The notes: a model not told the origin generated them from the sequence alone. A stretch of DNA of 64,000 nucleotides from Thiopseudomonas sp964394445 (GCA_964394445.1 CAYMXO010000001.1:1-64000); one strand, 5' to 3'; shown: positions 1-8,129, numbered from the stretch's first letter. A program made the numbers and translations.

Positions 1-356
1 GCTTTGGTCACGCCATCTATCGCGAGTCCGACCCGCGTAACGAGGTGATCAAGGGCTACTCCGAGAAGCTGGCTGACGAGGTGGGTGACAGCGTCATCTA
101 TCCTGTGTCCTGCGCCATCGAGAAGCTGATGTGGGACGAGAAGAAGTTGTTCCCGAACGCTGACTTCTTCCACGCGTCCGCTTATCGCTTCATGGGTATT
201 CCGACTCCGCTGTTTACGCCGATCTTCGTTTGCTCGCGTGTAACCGGCTGGTCTGCCCACGTGTTTGAGCAGCGCGCCAACAACCGCATTATCCGTCCGA
301 GCGCGGATTACATCGGTGAAGAGCAACGTCCGGTACCCGCCATCAGCGAGCGTTGA
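1..356 (+). CDS. prpC: 2-methylcitrate synthase, C-terminal part (5' truncated by window)
   Basis: Condenses propionyl-CoA with oxaloacetate to 2-methylcitrate, the entry step of the methylcitrate cycle for propionate. Reading frame 3 is open from the first bases and gives FGHAIYRESDPRN, the conserved citrate-synthase segment following the active-site histidine region, and then about 100 residues of the normal family C-terminus ending in TGA at 354-356. The assignment as methylcitrate rather than citrate synthase rests on acnD and prpF directly downstream. The start lies outside the window. Citrate synthase itself is the alternative, but the context makes that unlikely. Confidence 0.93.
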   Translation, partial: FGHAIYRESDPRNEVIKGYSEKLADEVGDSVIYPVSCAIEKLMWDEKKLFPNADFFHASAYRFMGIPTPLFTPIFVCSRVTGWSAHVFEQRANNRIIRPSADYIGEEQRPVPAISER

Positions 357-424
357 TGGGGGGGGTTGAGGTTGCTGCTGGTTTTGATGTTTGTAGTTTG
401 GTGTTGCTGGTGAGTATTCCCTAA

Positions 425-535
425 AGACGCCACAAGTACATCTGACCGCCAGGGATGGCGGAAATGCAGTTTTTGCAGGAGCAAAAAACTGCCTTGTAGG
501 CTCCCTGTCGCCATCCCTGGCGACAGAGGCTTTAC
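425..535. repeat. REP/BIME-like composite palindrome
   Basis: Three hairpins lie side by side. 446-451 pairs with 456-461 around GGGA (ccgcca/tggcgg). 466-474 pairs with 483-492 (gcagttttt/aaaaaactgc). 505-513 pairs with 518-526 around TCCC (ctgtcgcca/tggcgacag). The outer two carry the same core in opposite orientation, so the whole block is itself an imperfect palindrome. The GTAGGCTCC sequence before the third hairpin recurs, inverted, next to the palindrome at 805-826. This is the organisation of REP/BIME elements. No associated RAYT transposase gene is in the window. Confidence 0.6.
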
Positions 536-601
536 TCCACACTCACCAGCAACACCTTGCGCATTGTGCAAAACGCAACCTCAATCGTGGGAAAAGAGTA
601 G

Positions 602-669
602 GGCGGGCGTTGCCCGCCTGAATTCCTGACAGGAATTCTTTGAATGGGCCTGTGCCTCATTCAAAGAAT
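602..669. repeat. Three consecutive perfect hairpins
   Basis: Three palindromes are packed into 68 bp with almost no spacer. 602-608/612-618 (ggcgggc, loop GTT) is followed by 620-627/631-638 (gaattcct, loop GAC) and 635-646/658-669 (attctttgaatg, 12 bp, loop about 11 nt). The second and third share four bases, so both stems cannot form completely at once. There is no T tract, so this is not a typical terminator. It lies between prpC and acnD and may limit or stabilise parts of the operon transcript (inference). Confidence 0.55.
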
Positions 670-804
670 GCTTGTGAAGTAATAAACCTGCTGTTAACGA
701 AACATGCTGTGACCACTTTTTGGTACTGTCTTAGCGTTTTGTCAGCAGGCTGGTGCATCAGTGCACGATGTTTCGGCCAGGTTGCCGGACGTAGAGCAAA
801 GCTT

Positions 805-826
805 GCACCGCCATGGATGGCGGTGC
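805..826. repeat. REP-like palindrome
   Basis: Ten-base arms 805-814 and 817-826 (gcaccgccat / atggcggtgc) are separated by GG. The sequence following, GGAGCCTACATGGACGTATT, is the inverse of the GTAGGCTCC flank found near 495-504, so this is a further unit of the same repeat family about 300 bp away. From 671 to 926 I see no supportable gene, only this repeat and the acnD leader. Confidence 0.55.
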
Positions 827-926
827 GGAGCCTACATGGACGTATTTACGGCGTCTTTGCTGCACGTTCGGCAACATGGCATGCCACCCGTATTAAACCG
901 AATGTAATTCGCTGGAAGTAAAAACC

Positions 927-3527
927 ATGACCATGAATACCCAATACCGTAAAAACCTGCCCGGCAGCGTGCTGGACTTTTTTGATACCCGTGAGGCGGT
1001 CAACGCCATTGAGCCGGGTGCCTATGAAAAACTGCCTTACACTTCGCGCATTCTGGCCGAACAGCTGGTGCGCCGCTGCGATCCGGCAGCGCTGACCGAT
1101 TCGCTCAAGCAGCTGATTTATCGCAAACGTGACCTGGACTTCCCCTGGTATCCGGCCCGTGTGGTGACCCATGACATTCTTGGCCTGACAGCGCTGGTCG
1201 ACCTGGCTGGCTTGCGTGACGCCATTGCCGAGAAGGGCGGTGACCCGTCCAAGGTCAACCCTGTGGTGCAAACCCAGCTGATTGTTGACCACTCGCTGGC
1301 GGTTGAATGTGGCGGCTTTGATCCGGATGCCTTCCAGAAAAACCGCGACATCGAAGAGCGCCGTAACGAGGATCGCTTCCACTTTATTGACTGGACCAAG
1401 ACCGCCTTCGACAACGTCGACGTAATTCCGGCCGGTAACGGCATCATGCACCAGATCAACCTGGAGAAGATGTCTCCGGTGATCCAGGCCAAAGAAGGCG
1501 TTGCCTACCCGGATACTTGCGTCGGTACCGACAGCCACACCCCGCACGTCGACTCACTGGGCGTGATTTCCGTGGGAGTGGGCGGACTGGAAGCCGAAAC
1601 CGTGATGCTGGGCCACCCGTCCATGATGCGTCTGCCGGATATTGTCGGTGTCGAGCTTACCGGCAAGCGTCAGCCCGGGATCACCGCCACCGATATCGTG
1701 CTGGCCCTGACCGAGTTCCTGCGCAAGGAGCGTGTGGTCGGTGCTTACCTCGAATTCTTCGGGGAGGGTGCCTCCAGCCTGTCCATTGGTGACCGTGCCA
1801 CCATTTCCAACATGACCCCGGAATATGGCGCGACCGCGGCGATGTTCTACATCGACGAGCAGACCATCGAGTATTTGCGTTTGACCGGGCGTGACCCCAA
1901 GCAGGTCGAGCTGGTTGAAAGTTATGCCAAACATACCGGCCTGTGGGCGGACAGCCTGAAGGCTGCCGAGTACGAGCGCGTTCTGCATTTTGACCTGTCC
2001 ACCGTTGGCCGCAACATTGCCGGCCCGTCCAACCCGCATGCCCGCGTTTCCACCAGCGATCTGGCGGCCAAGGGTATTGCCGGCAACCTGGAGGCGGCCC
2101 GTGCGCAAGAAGCGGAAGGCCTGATGCCTGATGGTGCGGTCATCATCGCTGCCATTACCTCTTGTACCAATACGTCAAACCCGCGCAACGTGGTTGCCGC
2201 CGGCCTGCTGGCGAAGAAGGCCAACGAGCTGGGCCTGACCCGCAAGCCCTGGGTGAAAACCTCTTTTGCCCCGGGCTCCAAAGTGGCCGAGTTGTATCTG
2301 CAAGAAGCCAATCTGCTGGGTGACATGGAAAAACTCGGCTTTGGCATCGTCGGCTTTGCCTGTACCACCTGTAACGGCATGAGCGGTGCGCTGGACCCTG
2401 CGATTCAGCAGGAAATCATCGACCGCGACCTGTACGCCACTGCCGTACTGTCCGGTAACCGCAACTTTGACGGCCGTATCCACCCGTACGCCAAGCAGGC
2501 ATTCCTGGCATCGCCACCGCTGGTGGTGGCCTATGCCATTGCCGGTACCATCCGTTTCGATATCGAGCAGGATGTACTGGGTGTGGTCGACGGCAAAGAA
2601 ATCCGCCTCAAGGATATCTGGCCGAGCGACGAAGAAATTGATGCCATCGTCAACAAGTACGTCAAGCCCGAGCAGTTCAACCAGATCTACATCCCGATGT
2701 TCGATATGGAAGCTGCCGAGCGTGCGCCAAGCCCGCTGTATGACTGGCGTCCGATGAGCACCTACGTGCGCCGCCCGCCATACTGGGAAGGTGCCCTGGC
2801 TGCACCCCGTACCATGAAGGGCATGCGTCCGCTGGCACTGCTGCCGGACAACATCACCACCGACCACCTGTCGCCGTCCAACGCGATCATGCTGGACTCG
2901 GCAGCCGGTGAATATCTGCACAAAATGGGCCTGCCGGAAGAGGACTTCAACTCCTACGCCACCCACCGTGGTGACCACCTGACCGCGCAGCGCGCCACCC
3001 TGGCCAACCCCAAGCTGCTCAACGAGATGGTGCGCAACGAGGATGGCAGTGTGAAGCAGGGCTCTTTGGCCCGCGTTGAGCCGGAAGGCAAAGTGATGCG
3101 CATGTGGGAAGCCATCGAGACCTACATGAACCGCAAGCAGCCGCTGATCATCATTGCCGGTGCCGACTACGGTCAGGGTTCATCCCGTGACTGGGCAGCC
3201 AAGGGCGTGCGTCTGGCCGGTGTCGAAGTGATTGTGGCCGAGGGCTTTGAGCGCATCCACCGCACCAACCTGGTCGGCATGGGTGTGTTGCCGCTGCAGT
3301 TCAAAGAAGGCACCAACCGCCTGACTCTGAAACTCGACGGCACCGAGACCTATGACGTGGTCGGCACGCCTGCGCCGCTGGCCGAGCTGACTTTGGTGGT
3401 CAACCGTGCCAATGGCGAGAAGGTTGAAGTGCCTGTGATTTGTCGTCTGGATACGGCGGATGAGGTACAGGTGTATGAGGCGGGTGGTGTGTTGCAGAAG
3501 TTTGCCAAGGACTTTTTGGGGGAATAA
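927..3527 (+). CDS. acnD: Fe/S-dependent 2-methylcitrate dehydratase AcnD
   Basis: Aconitase-family enzyme of the methylcitrate cycle. With PrpF it replaces PrpD in converting 2-methylcitrate to 2-methyl-cis-aconitate. The 866-residue length suits the AcnA/AcnD branch. The three [4Fe-4S] ligands are visible as Cys413 (SCTNTSNPRN) and Cys479 and Cys482 (ACTTCNG). The C-terminal swivel domain contains GADYGQGSSRDWAAKG. ATG at 927 follows GGAAG; a second in-frame ATG lies at 933. The assignment as AcnD rather than housekeeping AcnA rests on prpC upstream and prpF downstream. The long palindrome-rich gaps on both sides are unusual for one operon. Confidence 0.93.
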   Translation: MTMNTQYRKNLPGSVLDFFDTREAVNAIEPGAYEKLPYTSRILAEQLVRRCDPAALTDSLKQLIYRKRDLDFPWYPARVVTHDILGLTALVDLAGLRDAIAEKGGDPSKVNPVVQTQLIVDHSLAVECGGFDPDAFQKNRDIEERRNEDRFHFIDWTKTAFDNVDVIPAGNGIMHQINLEKMSPVIQAKEGVAYPDTCVGTDSHTPHVDSLGVISVGVGGLEAETVMLGHPSMMRLPDIVGVELTGKRQPGITATDIVLALTEFLRKERVVGAYLEFFGEGASSLSIGDRATISNMTPEYGATAAMFYIDEQTIEYLRLTGRDPKQVELVESYAKHTGLWADSLKAAEYERVLHFDLSTVGRNIAGPSNPHARVSTSDLAAKGIAGNLEAARAQEAEGLMPDGAVIIAAITSCTNTSNPRNVVAAGLLAKKANELGLTRKPWVKTSFAPGSKVAELYLQEANLLGDMEKLGFGIVGFACTTCNGMSGALDPAIQQEIIDRDLYATAVLSGNRNFDGRIHPYAKQAFLASPPLVVAYAIAGTIRFDIEQDVLGVVDGKEIRLKDIWPSDEEIDAIVNKYVKPEQFNQIYIPMFDMEAAERAPSPLYDWRPMSTYVRRPPYWEGALAAPRTMKGMRPLALLPDNITTDHLSPSNAIMLDSAAGEYLHKMGLPEEDFNSYATHRGDHLTAQRATLANPKLLNEMVRNEDGSVKQGSLARVEPEGKVMRMWEAIETYMNRKQPLIIIAGADYGQGSSRDWAAKGVRLAGVEVIVAEGFERIHRTNLVGMGVLPLQFKEGTNRLTLKLDGTETYDVVGTPAPLAELTLVVNRANGEKVEVPVICRLDTADEVQVYEAGGVLQKFAKDFLGE

Positions 3528-3554
3528 GCAGGTTTTTGCACTGCGGTTTGGGTC

Positions 3555-3641
3555 GTACGGGTGCGACCTCCGCAAGCTGACGCAGCCAGTTTGAACGAGT
3601 TCAAACCTGTCTGCTAAGGCTTGCTCCGGTCTCACCCATAC
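3555..3641. repeat. 87-bp nested palindrome, copy 1
   Basis: Outer arms gtacgggtgcgacc (3555-3568) and ggtctcacccatac (3628-3641) pair with two mismatches. Inside them CGCAAGC (3571-3577) pairs with GCTTGC (3619-3624), and the centre is an 8-bp hairpin gtttgaac/gttcaaac at 3589-3606. The element has the same length and organisation as 3890-3976, and shares the 12-mer cgcaagctgacg with it in opposite orientation. It follows acnD, but with no T tract it is not an ordinary terminator. Confidence 0.65.
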
Positions 3642-3889
3642 TCCCAGGGCCCCTTGTGCGGGGAGAGAGAGTGGCACGGCGTTGCCGTGCTGCTGTCGCG
3701 TGTTTTGAATGGGGTTTGTGTGCTGTGATTGCGAGGTGCATGGCGCCGGGCAATCCAGGTGTACTGGCAGACGAATGCGAAGCTTCAATATCCGGGATGA
3801 GCGTAGCGCCATCTTGCGAAGCCTCATGCCAGACACACCTCTCCCCCCTCCACCCCGAAAATTGCGTTTTGCACAGAACTTGCGGCGCG
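3642..3889. other. Non-coding spacer between the two 87-bp palindromes
   Basis: About 250 bp with no supportable gene. It contains a short hairpin gcacggc/gccgtgc with loop GTT, near 3673-3689. The GTT loop is the same as in the first hairpin at 602-618. It also holds a CT-rich stretch near 3838-3856. Short open frames here have no start signal or recognisable protein features. With the flanking palindromes it may form one 420-bp mobile-like unit, which is inference. Confidence 0.4.
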
Positions 3890-3976
3890 TGTTGGGTGTG
3901 ACTGTAGCAAGCATCAGCAACAGGCTTGAGCTTGCTCAAGCCTGGCAGCGTCAGCTTGCGGAAGTCATACCCAACA
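3890..3976. repeat. 87-bp nested palindrome, copy 2
   Basis: Outer arms tgttgggtgtgact (3890-3903) and agtcatacccaaca (3963-3976) pair with one mismatch. The centre is a perfect 10-bp hairpin, caggcttgag/ctcaagcctg with loop CTTG, at 3921-3944. Between them lie arms related to cgcaagctgacg. The sequence is clearly related to copy 1 when inverted and is exactly the same length. It ends 46 bp before the prpF start. Confidence 0.65.
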
Positions 3977-4022
3977 CACAGCCCACTCCTATCTATAACC
4001 AGCAATTGCACGGAAAACAATT

Positions 4023-5201
4023 ATGTCTTTTGTACCTCAAATTAAAATCCCTGCCACTTACATGCGTGGCGGTACCAGCAAGGGTGTGTTCCTGCGCGTA
4101 CAGGATCTGCCCGAGGTGGCTCAACAACCCGGCACGGCACGCGATAATCTGTTGCTGCGTATCATTGGCAGCCCCGATCCGTATGGCAAGCAGATCGATG
4201 GTCTGGGCAACGGCAGTTCCAGCACCAGCAAGAGCGTTCTGCTGAGCAAAAGCAGCCAGCCCGGTCATGATGTGGATTACCTGTTTGGCCAGGTGGCGAT
4301 TGACCGTCCTTTTGTCGACTGGAGTGGCAACTGTGGCAACCTGACCGCCGCGGTGGGTTCGTTTGCCATCAGCAATGGTCTGGTCGATGCTGACAAAATT
4401 CCTGAAAACGGCATTTGCACGGTGAATATCTGGCAGGTCAACATTCAGAAAACCATCGTTGCGCATGTACCCATCACCAATGGCCAGGTGCAGGAAACCG
4501 GCGACTTCGAGCTGGACGGCGTGACGTTCCCGGCCGCTGAAGTGCAAATCGAGTTTCTCGATCCGGCCGATGGCGAGGGCTCGATGTTTCCCACCGGCAA
4601 TCTGGTCGACACCCTTGAGGTGCCGGGCGTCGGTACCTTGCAGGCAACCCTGATCAATGCCGGCATTCCGACCATTTTTGTCAACGCGGCGGACATTGGC
4701 CACAGTGGCACCGAGCTCCAGGGTGACATCAACAGCGACAAAGAAGTGCTGGCCAAATTCGAGCTGATCCGTGGCTATGGTGCAGTCAAGATGGGCCTGA
4801 TCAAAGATGTGTCTGAAGCGGCAACCCGCCAGCACACACCCAAGGTAGCCTTTGTCGCACCACCGGCAACCTACACCTCATCCAGCGGCAAAGAAGTGAA
4901 GGCTGAAGACATCGACCTGCTGGTACGCGCGCTGTCCATGGGCCAGTTGCACCACGCCATGATGGGCACTGCAGCAGTCGCCATTGGCACAGCCGCGGCG
5001 ATTCCCGGTACGCTGGTCAACCTGGCAGCCGGGGGCGGTGAACGCAATGCCGTGCGCTTTGGCCATCCGTCTGGCACCCTGCGTGTCGGTGCCGAGGCAG
5101 CCGAAGAAAACGGCCAGTGGGTGGCGAAAAAAGCCATTATGAGCCGCAGCGCCCGCGTGTTGATGAGTGGTCAGGTGCATGTGCCCGGTGACTGCTTCTA
5201 A
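4023..5201 (+). CDS. prpF: 2-methylaconitate cis-trans isomerase PrpF
   Basis: PrpF isomerises the 2-methylaconitate produced by AcnD so that the next hydration step of the methylcitrate cycle can proceed. The 392-residue protein has the family's opening, PATYMRGGTSKGVFLR near residues 10-25. It also shows DWSGNCGNLTAAVG (about 100-113) and the C-terminal GHPSGTLRVGAEA, both typical of the diaminopimelate-epimerase-like PrpF fold. ATG at 4023 has only a weak ribosome site. No prpD follows: a strong terminator closes the operon about 110 bp downstream. This fits the AcnD/PrpF route substituting for PrpD. Confidence 0.95.
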   Translation: MSFVPQIKIPATYMRGGTSKGVFLRVQDLPEVAQQPGTARDNLLLRIIGSPDPYGKQIDGLGNGSSSTSKSVLLSKSSQPGHDVDYLFGQVAIDRPFVDWSGNCGNLTAAVGSFAISNGLVDADKIPENGICTVNIWQVNIQKTIVAHVPITNGQVQETGDFELDGVTFPAAEVQIEFLDPADGEGSMFPTGNLVDTLEVPGVGTLQATLINAGIPTIFVNAADIGHSGTELQGDINSDKEVLAKFELIRGYGAVKMGLIKDVSEAATRQHTPKVAFVAPPATYTSSSGKEVKAEDIDLLVRALSMGQLHHAMMGTAAVAIGTAAAIPGTLVNLAAGGGERNAVRFGHPSGTLRVGAEAAEENGQWVAKKAIMSRSARVLMSGQVHVPGDCF

Positions 5202-5308
5202 ATAGAGTGCGGACTGCTGGCAGCCGTTGCAGCAGGTCCCGCTACCAGTTTGTCGGGCATGCCGTGCAATAGAGGCCTGTCCGACAAACCGTAAAATGTT
5301 TCCGCTTT

Positions 5309-5332
5309 GCGCCCTTCGGGGCGCTTTTTTTT
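5309..5332 (+). terminator. Rho-independent terminator after prpF
   Basis: GCGCCC (5309-5314) and GGGCGC (5319-5324) form a stem closed by a UUCG tetraloop and followed by eight T (5325-5332). It sits 108 bp past the prpF stop and ends the propionate operon. A second inverted repeat, gtttgtcgg/ccgacaaac at 5248-5289, lies just before it. Confidence 0.9.
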
Positions 5333-5459
5333 GCTGGTGTGCAGTGCCGGATCGTGTTGCTTGCCGGCGGGCAGATATTTTTGTGCACACGTGCAAAATT
5401 TTGCATTGTCAAGCCAGGCGGAACAGTTGAAATGCATCTGACGAATGTGCTAGATGCTC

Positions 5460-5594
5460 ATAAGTCATTGATTTGTCGTGGCTAAAAAGATTTTGCTGAA
5501 AAAATCGCCAGTTTGATTGCAGGGCTGGCCAGCTCTGCATTTGCTGTATTGGTATTCAGGCAGTCCACAGAGTTATCCACAGCTTTTGTGGGTC
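5460..5594. repeat. Intergenic element with DnaA-box-like sites, copy A
   Basis: The element begins TAAGTCATTGATTTGTCGTG and ends with two nine-mers in tandem: CAGTCCACA (5561-5569) and TTATCCACA (5573-5581). The second matches the DnaA-box consensus exactly. A diverged copy lies at 8234-8369 with the same start, the same internal order and nearly the same spacing (112 and 111 bp from TAAGTC to the second box). It lies upstream of queC. The rest of 5202-5813 holds only the prpF terminator and the queC leader. DnaA binding is inference. Confidence 0.55.
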
Positions 5595-5813
5595 AGAAAA
5601 ATATGCAATGACCGCCATGAATGCCTGATGCCCGCTTTTACCGGGTCGCCCGCTTGCCGATCCACTTGCCTGCAATCAAAGTCTTCACGAACCGGGACGG
5701 CAGGGGTACCCGTTTGGGCGGTGTGCAGTCCGGTACTGTCATTTGCCGTGCCGGGGCGTTAAAATTCGTCACCTCATCGGTCGCAGCCTACCCGAACAAA
5801 ACAAGGACCCCTC

Positions 5814-6482
5814 ATGAACGCACTTTTGATCTGCTCCGGCGGATTCGACTCCGTTACGCTTGCCCATCGCTTGCACGCCAACCAGCAACTGGCCGGGTTG
5901 TTGTGTTTTGACTATGGTCAGCGCCACAAAAAAGAAATTGATTCTGCCCGCTTGTGTGCACAGCGCCTGGATGTACCGTTTATTTTGCTGGATATCAGCA
6001 GCATCGGTCGCCAGCTGTCCGGCTCGGCGCTGACCGATGACATCGCCGTACCGCACGGCGGGTACAGTGAAGAAAACATGCAGCTGACCGTGGTGCCCAA
6101 CCGCAACGCCATCATGCTGACCATTGCCTTTGGTGTGGCCGCGGCACGCAAGCTGGATGCGGTGGCGCTGGCCGTGCATGGCGGTGACCACTTTGTGTAT
6201 GCCGACTGCCGCCCCGAATTCATTGATGCCATGGCTAACATGCAACGGCTGGCGCTGGCCGACCAGGCTGTCATCCAGTTGTTTGCCCCCTATGTGGAAA
6301 CCGACAAGACGGCCATTGCCCGGGATGCCGCCCGCTACCGGGTGCCGATTGCGGATACCTGGTCCTGTTATGAGGGCGGTGAACTGCATTGTGGCCGCTG
6401 CGCGACCTGCCTTGAGCGGATCGAGGCGCTGGCGCAGGCCGGAGTGCCCGACCCGACGCGCTATGCAGAAGGGGAGGCCTGA
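5814..6482 (+). CDS. queC: 7-cyano-7-deazaguanine synthase QueC
   Basis: ATP-dependent conversion of 7-carboxy-7-deazaguanine and ammonia to preQ0, in queuosine tRNA modification. The N-terminal PP-loop reads CSGGFDSVTLAH (residues 7-18). The C-terminal zinc site is visible as Cys185, Cys193, Cys196 and Cys199. Length 222 is normal for the family. ATG at 5814 is preceded by AAGGA. It is the first gene of queC-queD-queE, which are 2 bp apart or overlapping, so three sequential or linked steps are co-transcribed. I looked for a preQ1 riboswitch in the leader and saw none. Confidence 0.95.
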   Translation: MNALLICSGGFDSVTLAHRLHANQQLAGLLCFDYGQRHKKEIDSARLCAQRLDVPFILLDISSIGRQLSGSALTDDIAVPHGGYSEENMQLTVVPNRNAIMLTIAFGVAAARKLDAVALAVHGGDHFVYADCRPEFIDAMANMQRLALADQAVIQLFAPYVETDKTAIARDAARYRVPIADTWSCYEGGELHCGRCATCLERIEALAQAGVPDPTRYAEGEA

Positions 6483-6484
6483 GC

Positions 6485-6841
6485 ATGTACCAGATCAGCA
6501 AAGACTTTCACTTTAGTGCCTCGCACCAGCTGGTGCGCATGCTGTCTGCTCATCCCTGTGCCCGCTTGCATGGGCACAATTATGTGGTGCGACTGGAACT
6601 GGCCAGCCCCGAACTGAACGAATTCGGTTTTGTGGTGGATTACACCGAACTTAAGCCGTTCAAACAGTATATTGATGACCATCTGGATCACCGCCACCTG
6701 AACGAGGTGCTGGATACGGACTTCCCGACGGCCGAGCTGCTTGCCAGGCACCTGTACGACTGGGCCAAAGCCCGCTGGCCGCAGGTATGTGCAGTGGCGG
6801 TGTCGGAAACACCAAAAACCTGGGCGCGGTACCAGCCATGA
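6485..6841 (+). CDS. queD: 6-carboxy-5,6,7,8-tetrahydropterin synthase QueD
   Basis: Converts dihydroneopterin triphosphate to 6-carboxytetrahydropterin, the first committed step to queuosine. The 118-residue protein shows the zinc histidines His14, His29 and His31 (FSASH and LHGHNY) and the catalytic Cys25 in HPCARLHGH. The later VVDYTELK and LDHRHLNE segments are conserved in the family. It starts 2 bp after queC and its TGA overlaps the queE ATG in ATGA. A pyruvoyl-tetrahydropterin synthase homologue is the alternative, but the operon settles it. Confidence 0.95.
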   Translation: MYQISKDFHFSASHQLVRMLSAHPCARLHGHNYVVRLELASPELNEFGFVVDYTELKPFKQYIDDHLDHRHLNEVLDTDFPTAELLARHLYDWAKARWPQVCAVAVSETPKTWARYQP

Positions 6842-7554
6842 TTCTGATCAGCGAGATTTTTGGTCCGACCGTGCAGGGCGAAGGCGCCCTGATCGGCATG
6901 CCCACGGTGTTTGTGCGCACCGGCGGCTGCGATTTTCGCTGCAGCTGGTGCGATACCCTGTATGCAGTGGAGCCGCAGTTCAAGTCGCAGTGGCAACCAA
7001 TGGACGCCAGCCAGATCATGCAGCAGGTCAATGCACTCAGTGGCGGGACACCGTTGTTGATTACTCTGTCGGGTGGCAATCCGGCGTTGCAGCCGCTGGC
7101 GCCTTTACTGGAGCGGGGACATGCACAGGGCTACCGCTTTGCCATGGAAACCCAGGGCAGCAGGGCGCAGGACTGGTTTGCACAGCTGGATTACCTGACG
7201 TTGAGCCCCAAGCCGCCCTCGTCAGGCATGAAGTTTTCGCCGCGGCGTTTGCAGGAATGTATCGATGCTGCCGGTCCGGAAACGCAGGTCCAGCTCAAGC
7301 TGGTGATTGCCGATGAGCAGGACTACCGGTGGGCCAGGAACGTGGCGCAACAGTTTTCACAGCTGCCATTGTGTTTGCAGCCCTGCAACTTGCAGGCGGC
7401 CACGCCAGAGCAACCGGAGCGGGAAACCGACCTTGCACTGCTCAACAGCCAGTATCGCTGGCTGGTCGGGCGCGTGGCTGCAGACCGCTGGTTTACCGCA
7501 CGGGTTCTGCCGCAGCTGCATGTGCTGGTGTGGAACAATGAGCGGGGCGTGTAG
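6838..7554 (+). CDS. queE: 7-carboxy-7-deazaguanine synthase QueE (radical SAM)
   Basis: Radical SAM enzyme that contracts the pterin ring of the QueD product to 7-carboxy-7-deazaguanine. The N-terminus contains EIFGPTVQGEG, typical of QueE, and the iron-sulfur motif Cys31-x3-Cys35-x2-Cys38 in GGCDFRCSWCDT. LSGGNPALQPL matches the SAM-binding GGNP segment. I place the start at ATG 6838, overlapping the queD stop. An upstream in-frame ATG at 6787 would add 17 residues that do not resemble the family. 238 residues. Confidence 0.94.
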   Translation: MILISEIFGPTVQGEGALIGMPTVFVRTGGCDFRCSWCDTLYAVEPQFKSQWQPMDASQIMQQVNALSGGTPLLITLSGGNPALQPLAPLLERGHAQGYRFAMETQGSRAQDWFAQLDYLTLSPKPPSSGMKFSPRRLQECIDAAGPETQVQLKLVIADEQDYRWARNVAQQFSQLPLCLQPCNLQAATPEQPERETDLALLNSQYRWLVGRVAADRWFTARVLPQLHVLVWNNERGV

Positions 7555-7631
7555 GGTTTGGCGCCTGGAGCCGGATAAAACACTACGGGTTTGACCTCGT
7601 ACCCTGATCAACCGCGCCAGATTTCAGCAGA

Positions 7632-8129
7632 CTACTGGCGGCCGGGCCTGGAAGCTCCCTTGTCAAAGATCACCAGGTACACATCCAGCTCGACATTTTC
7701 CCGGTCCAGAAACTGCTGGATGCTGCTGCGGGCCACTTCCAGTGCCTGCTCCCGGGGATAGCCATAAATGCCGGAAGAAATCAGCGGAAAGGCAATGCTG
7801 TTGCAGTCATGCTCAATGGCTAGCAGCAGGGCGTTGCGGTAAGCGTCACGCAAGAGTTCTTCACTGCGTTGCGGATGATGCTCGCTGTAGACCGGTCCGG
7901 CGGTGTGAATGATGTAGCGCGCCGGCAGGGCAAAGCCGGGAGTGACGACGGCTTCGCCGGTACCGATCGGGCCGAGCGGGGTGCAGGCGGCCTGCAGCTG
8001 CCCGGCACCGGCGGCAGCAAAAATGGCACCACAGACACCGCCACCCCGGGCCAGCGATGTATTGGCGGCATTGACGATGGCGTCAACATTCAGACGGGTA
8101 ATGTCGTTGTGGATGATCTGTAATGGCAT
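7632..8129 (-). CDS. Macrodomain protein, probable O-acetyl-ADP-ribose deacetylase
   Basis: A 165-residue single macrodomain. The adenosine-binding start reads IIHNDITRLNVDAIVNAANT, followed by the glycine-rich GGGVCGAIFAAAG and the phosphate loop FPLISSGIYGYP. AVVTPGFALPARYIIHTAGP is typical of the MacroD/YmdB branch. Members hydrolyse O-acetyl-ADP-ribose or mono-ADP-ribose on proteins. The exact substrate cannot be read from sequence. Transcribed alone on the minus strand, with copy B of the DnaA-box-like element immediately upstream. Its end is 77 bp from the convergent queE end. Confidence 0.9.
   Translation of the reverse strand: MPLQIIHNDITRLNVDAIVNAANTSLARGGGVCGAIFAAAGAGQLQAACTPLGPIGTGEAVVTPGFALPARYIIHTAGPVYSEHHPQRSEELLRDAYRNALLLAIEHDCNSIAFPLISSGIYGYPREQALEVARSSIQQFLDRENVELDVYLVIFDKGASRPGRQ

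Noticed and set aside
640..921. Small plus-strand open frame between prpC and acnD
   Set aside because: Runs across repeat palindromes, no ribosome site and no recognisable protein pattern.
3709..4245. Open frame across the 87-bp palindrome and the start of prpF
   Set aside because: Overlaps prpF out of frame, and its first half is non-coding spacer.
5600..5813. Possible preQ1 riboswitch before queC
   Set aside because: Looked for the preQ1-I/II aptamer pattern (C-rich loop and A-rich tail near the start codon); not found.
5621..5911. Small open frame upstream of queC
   Set aside because: Overlaps queC in another frame and has no ribosome site.
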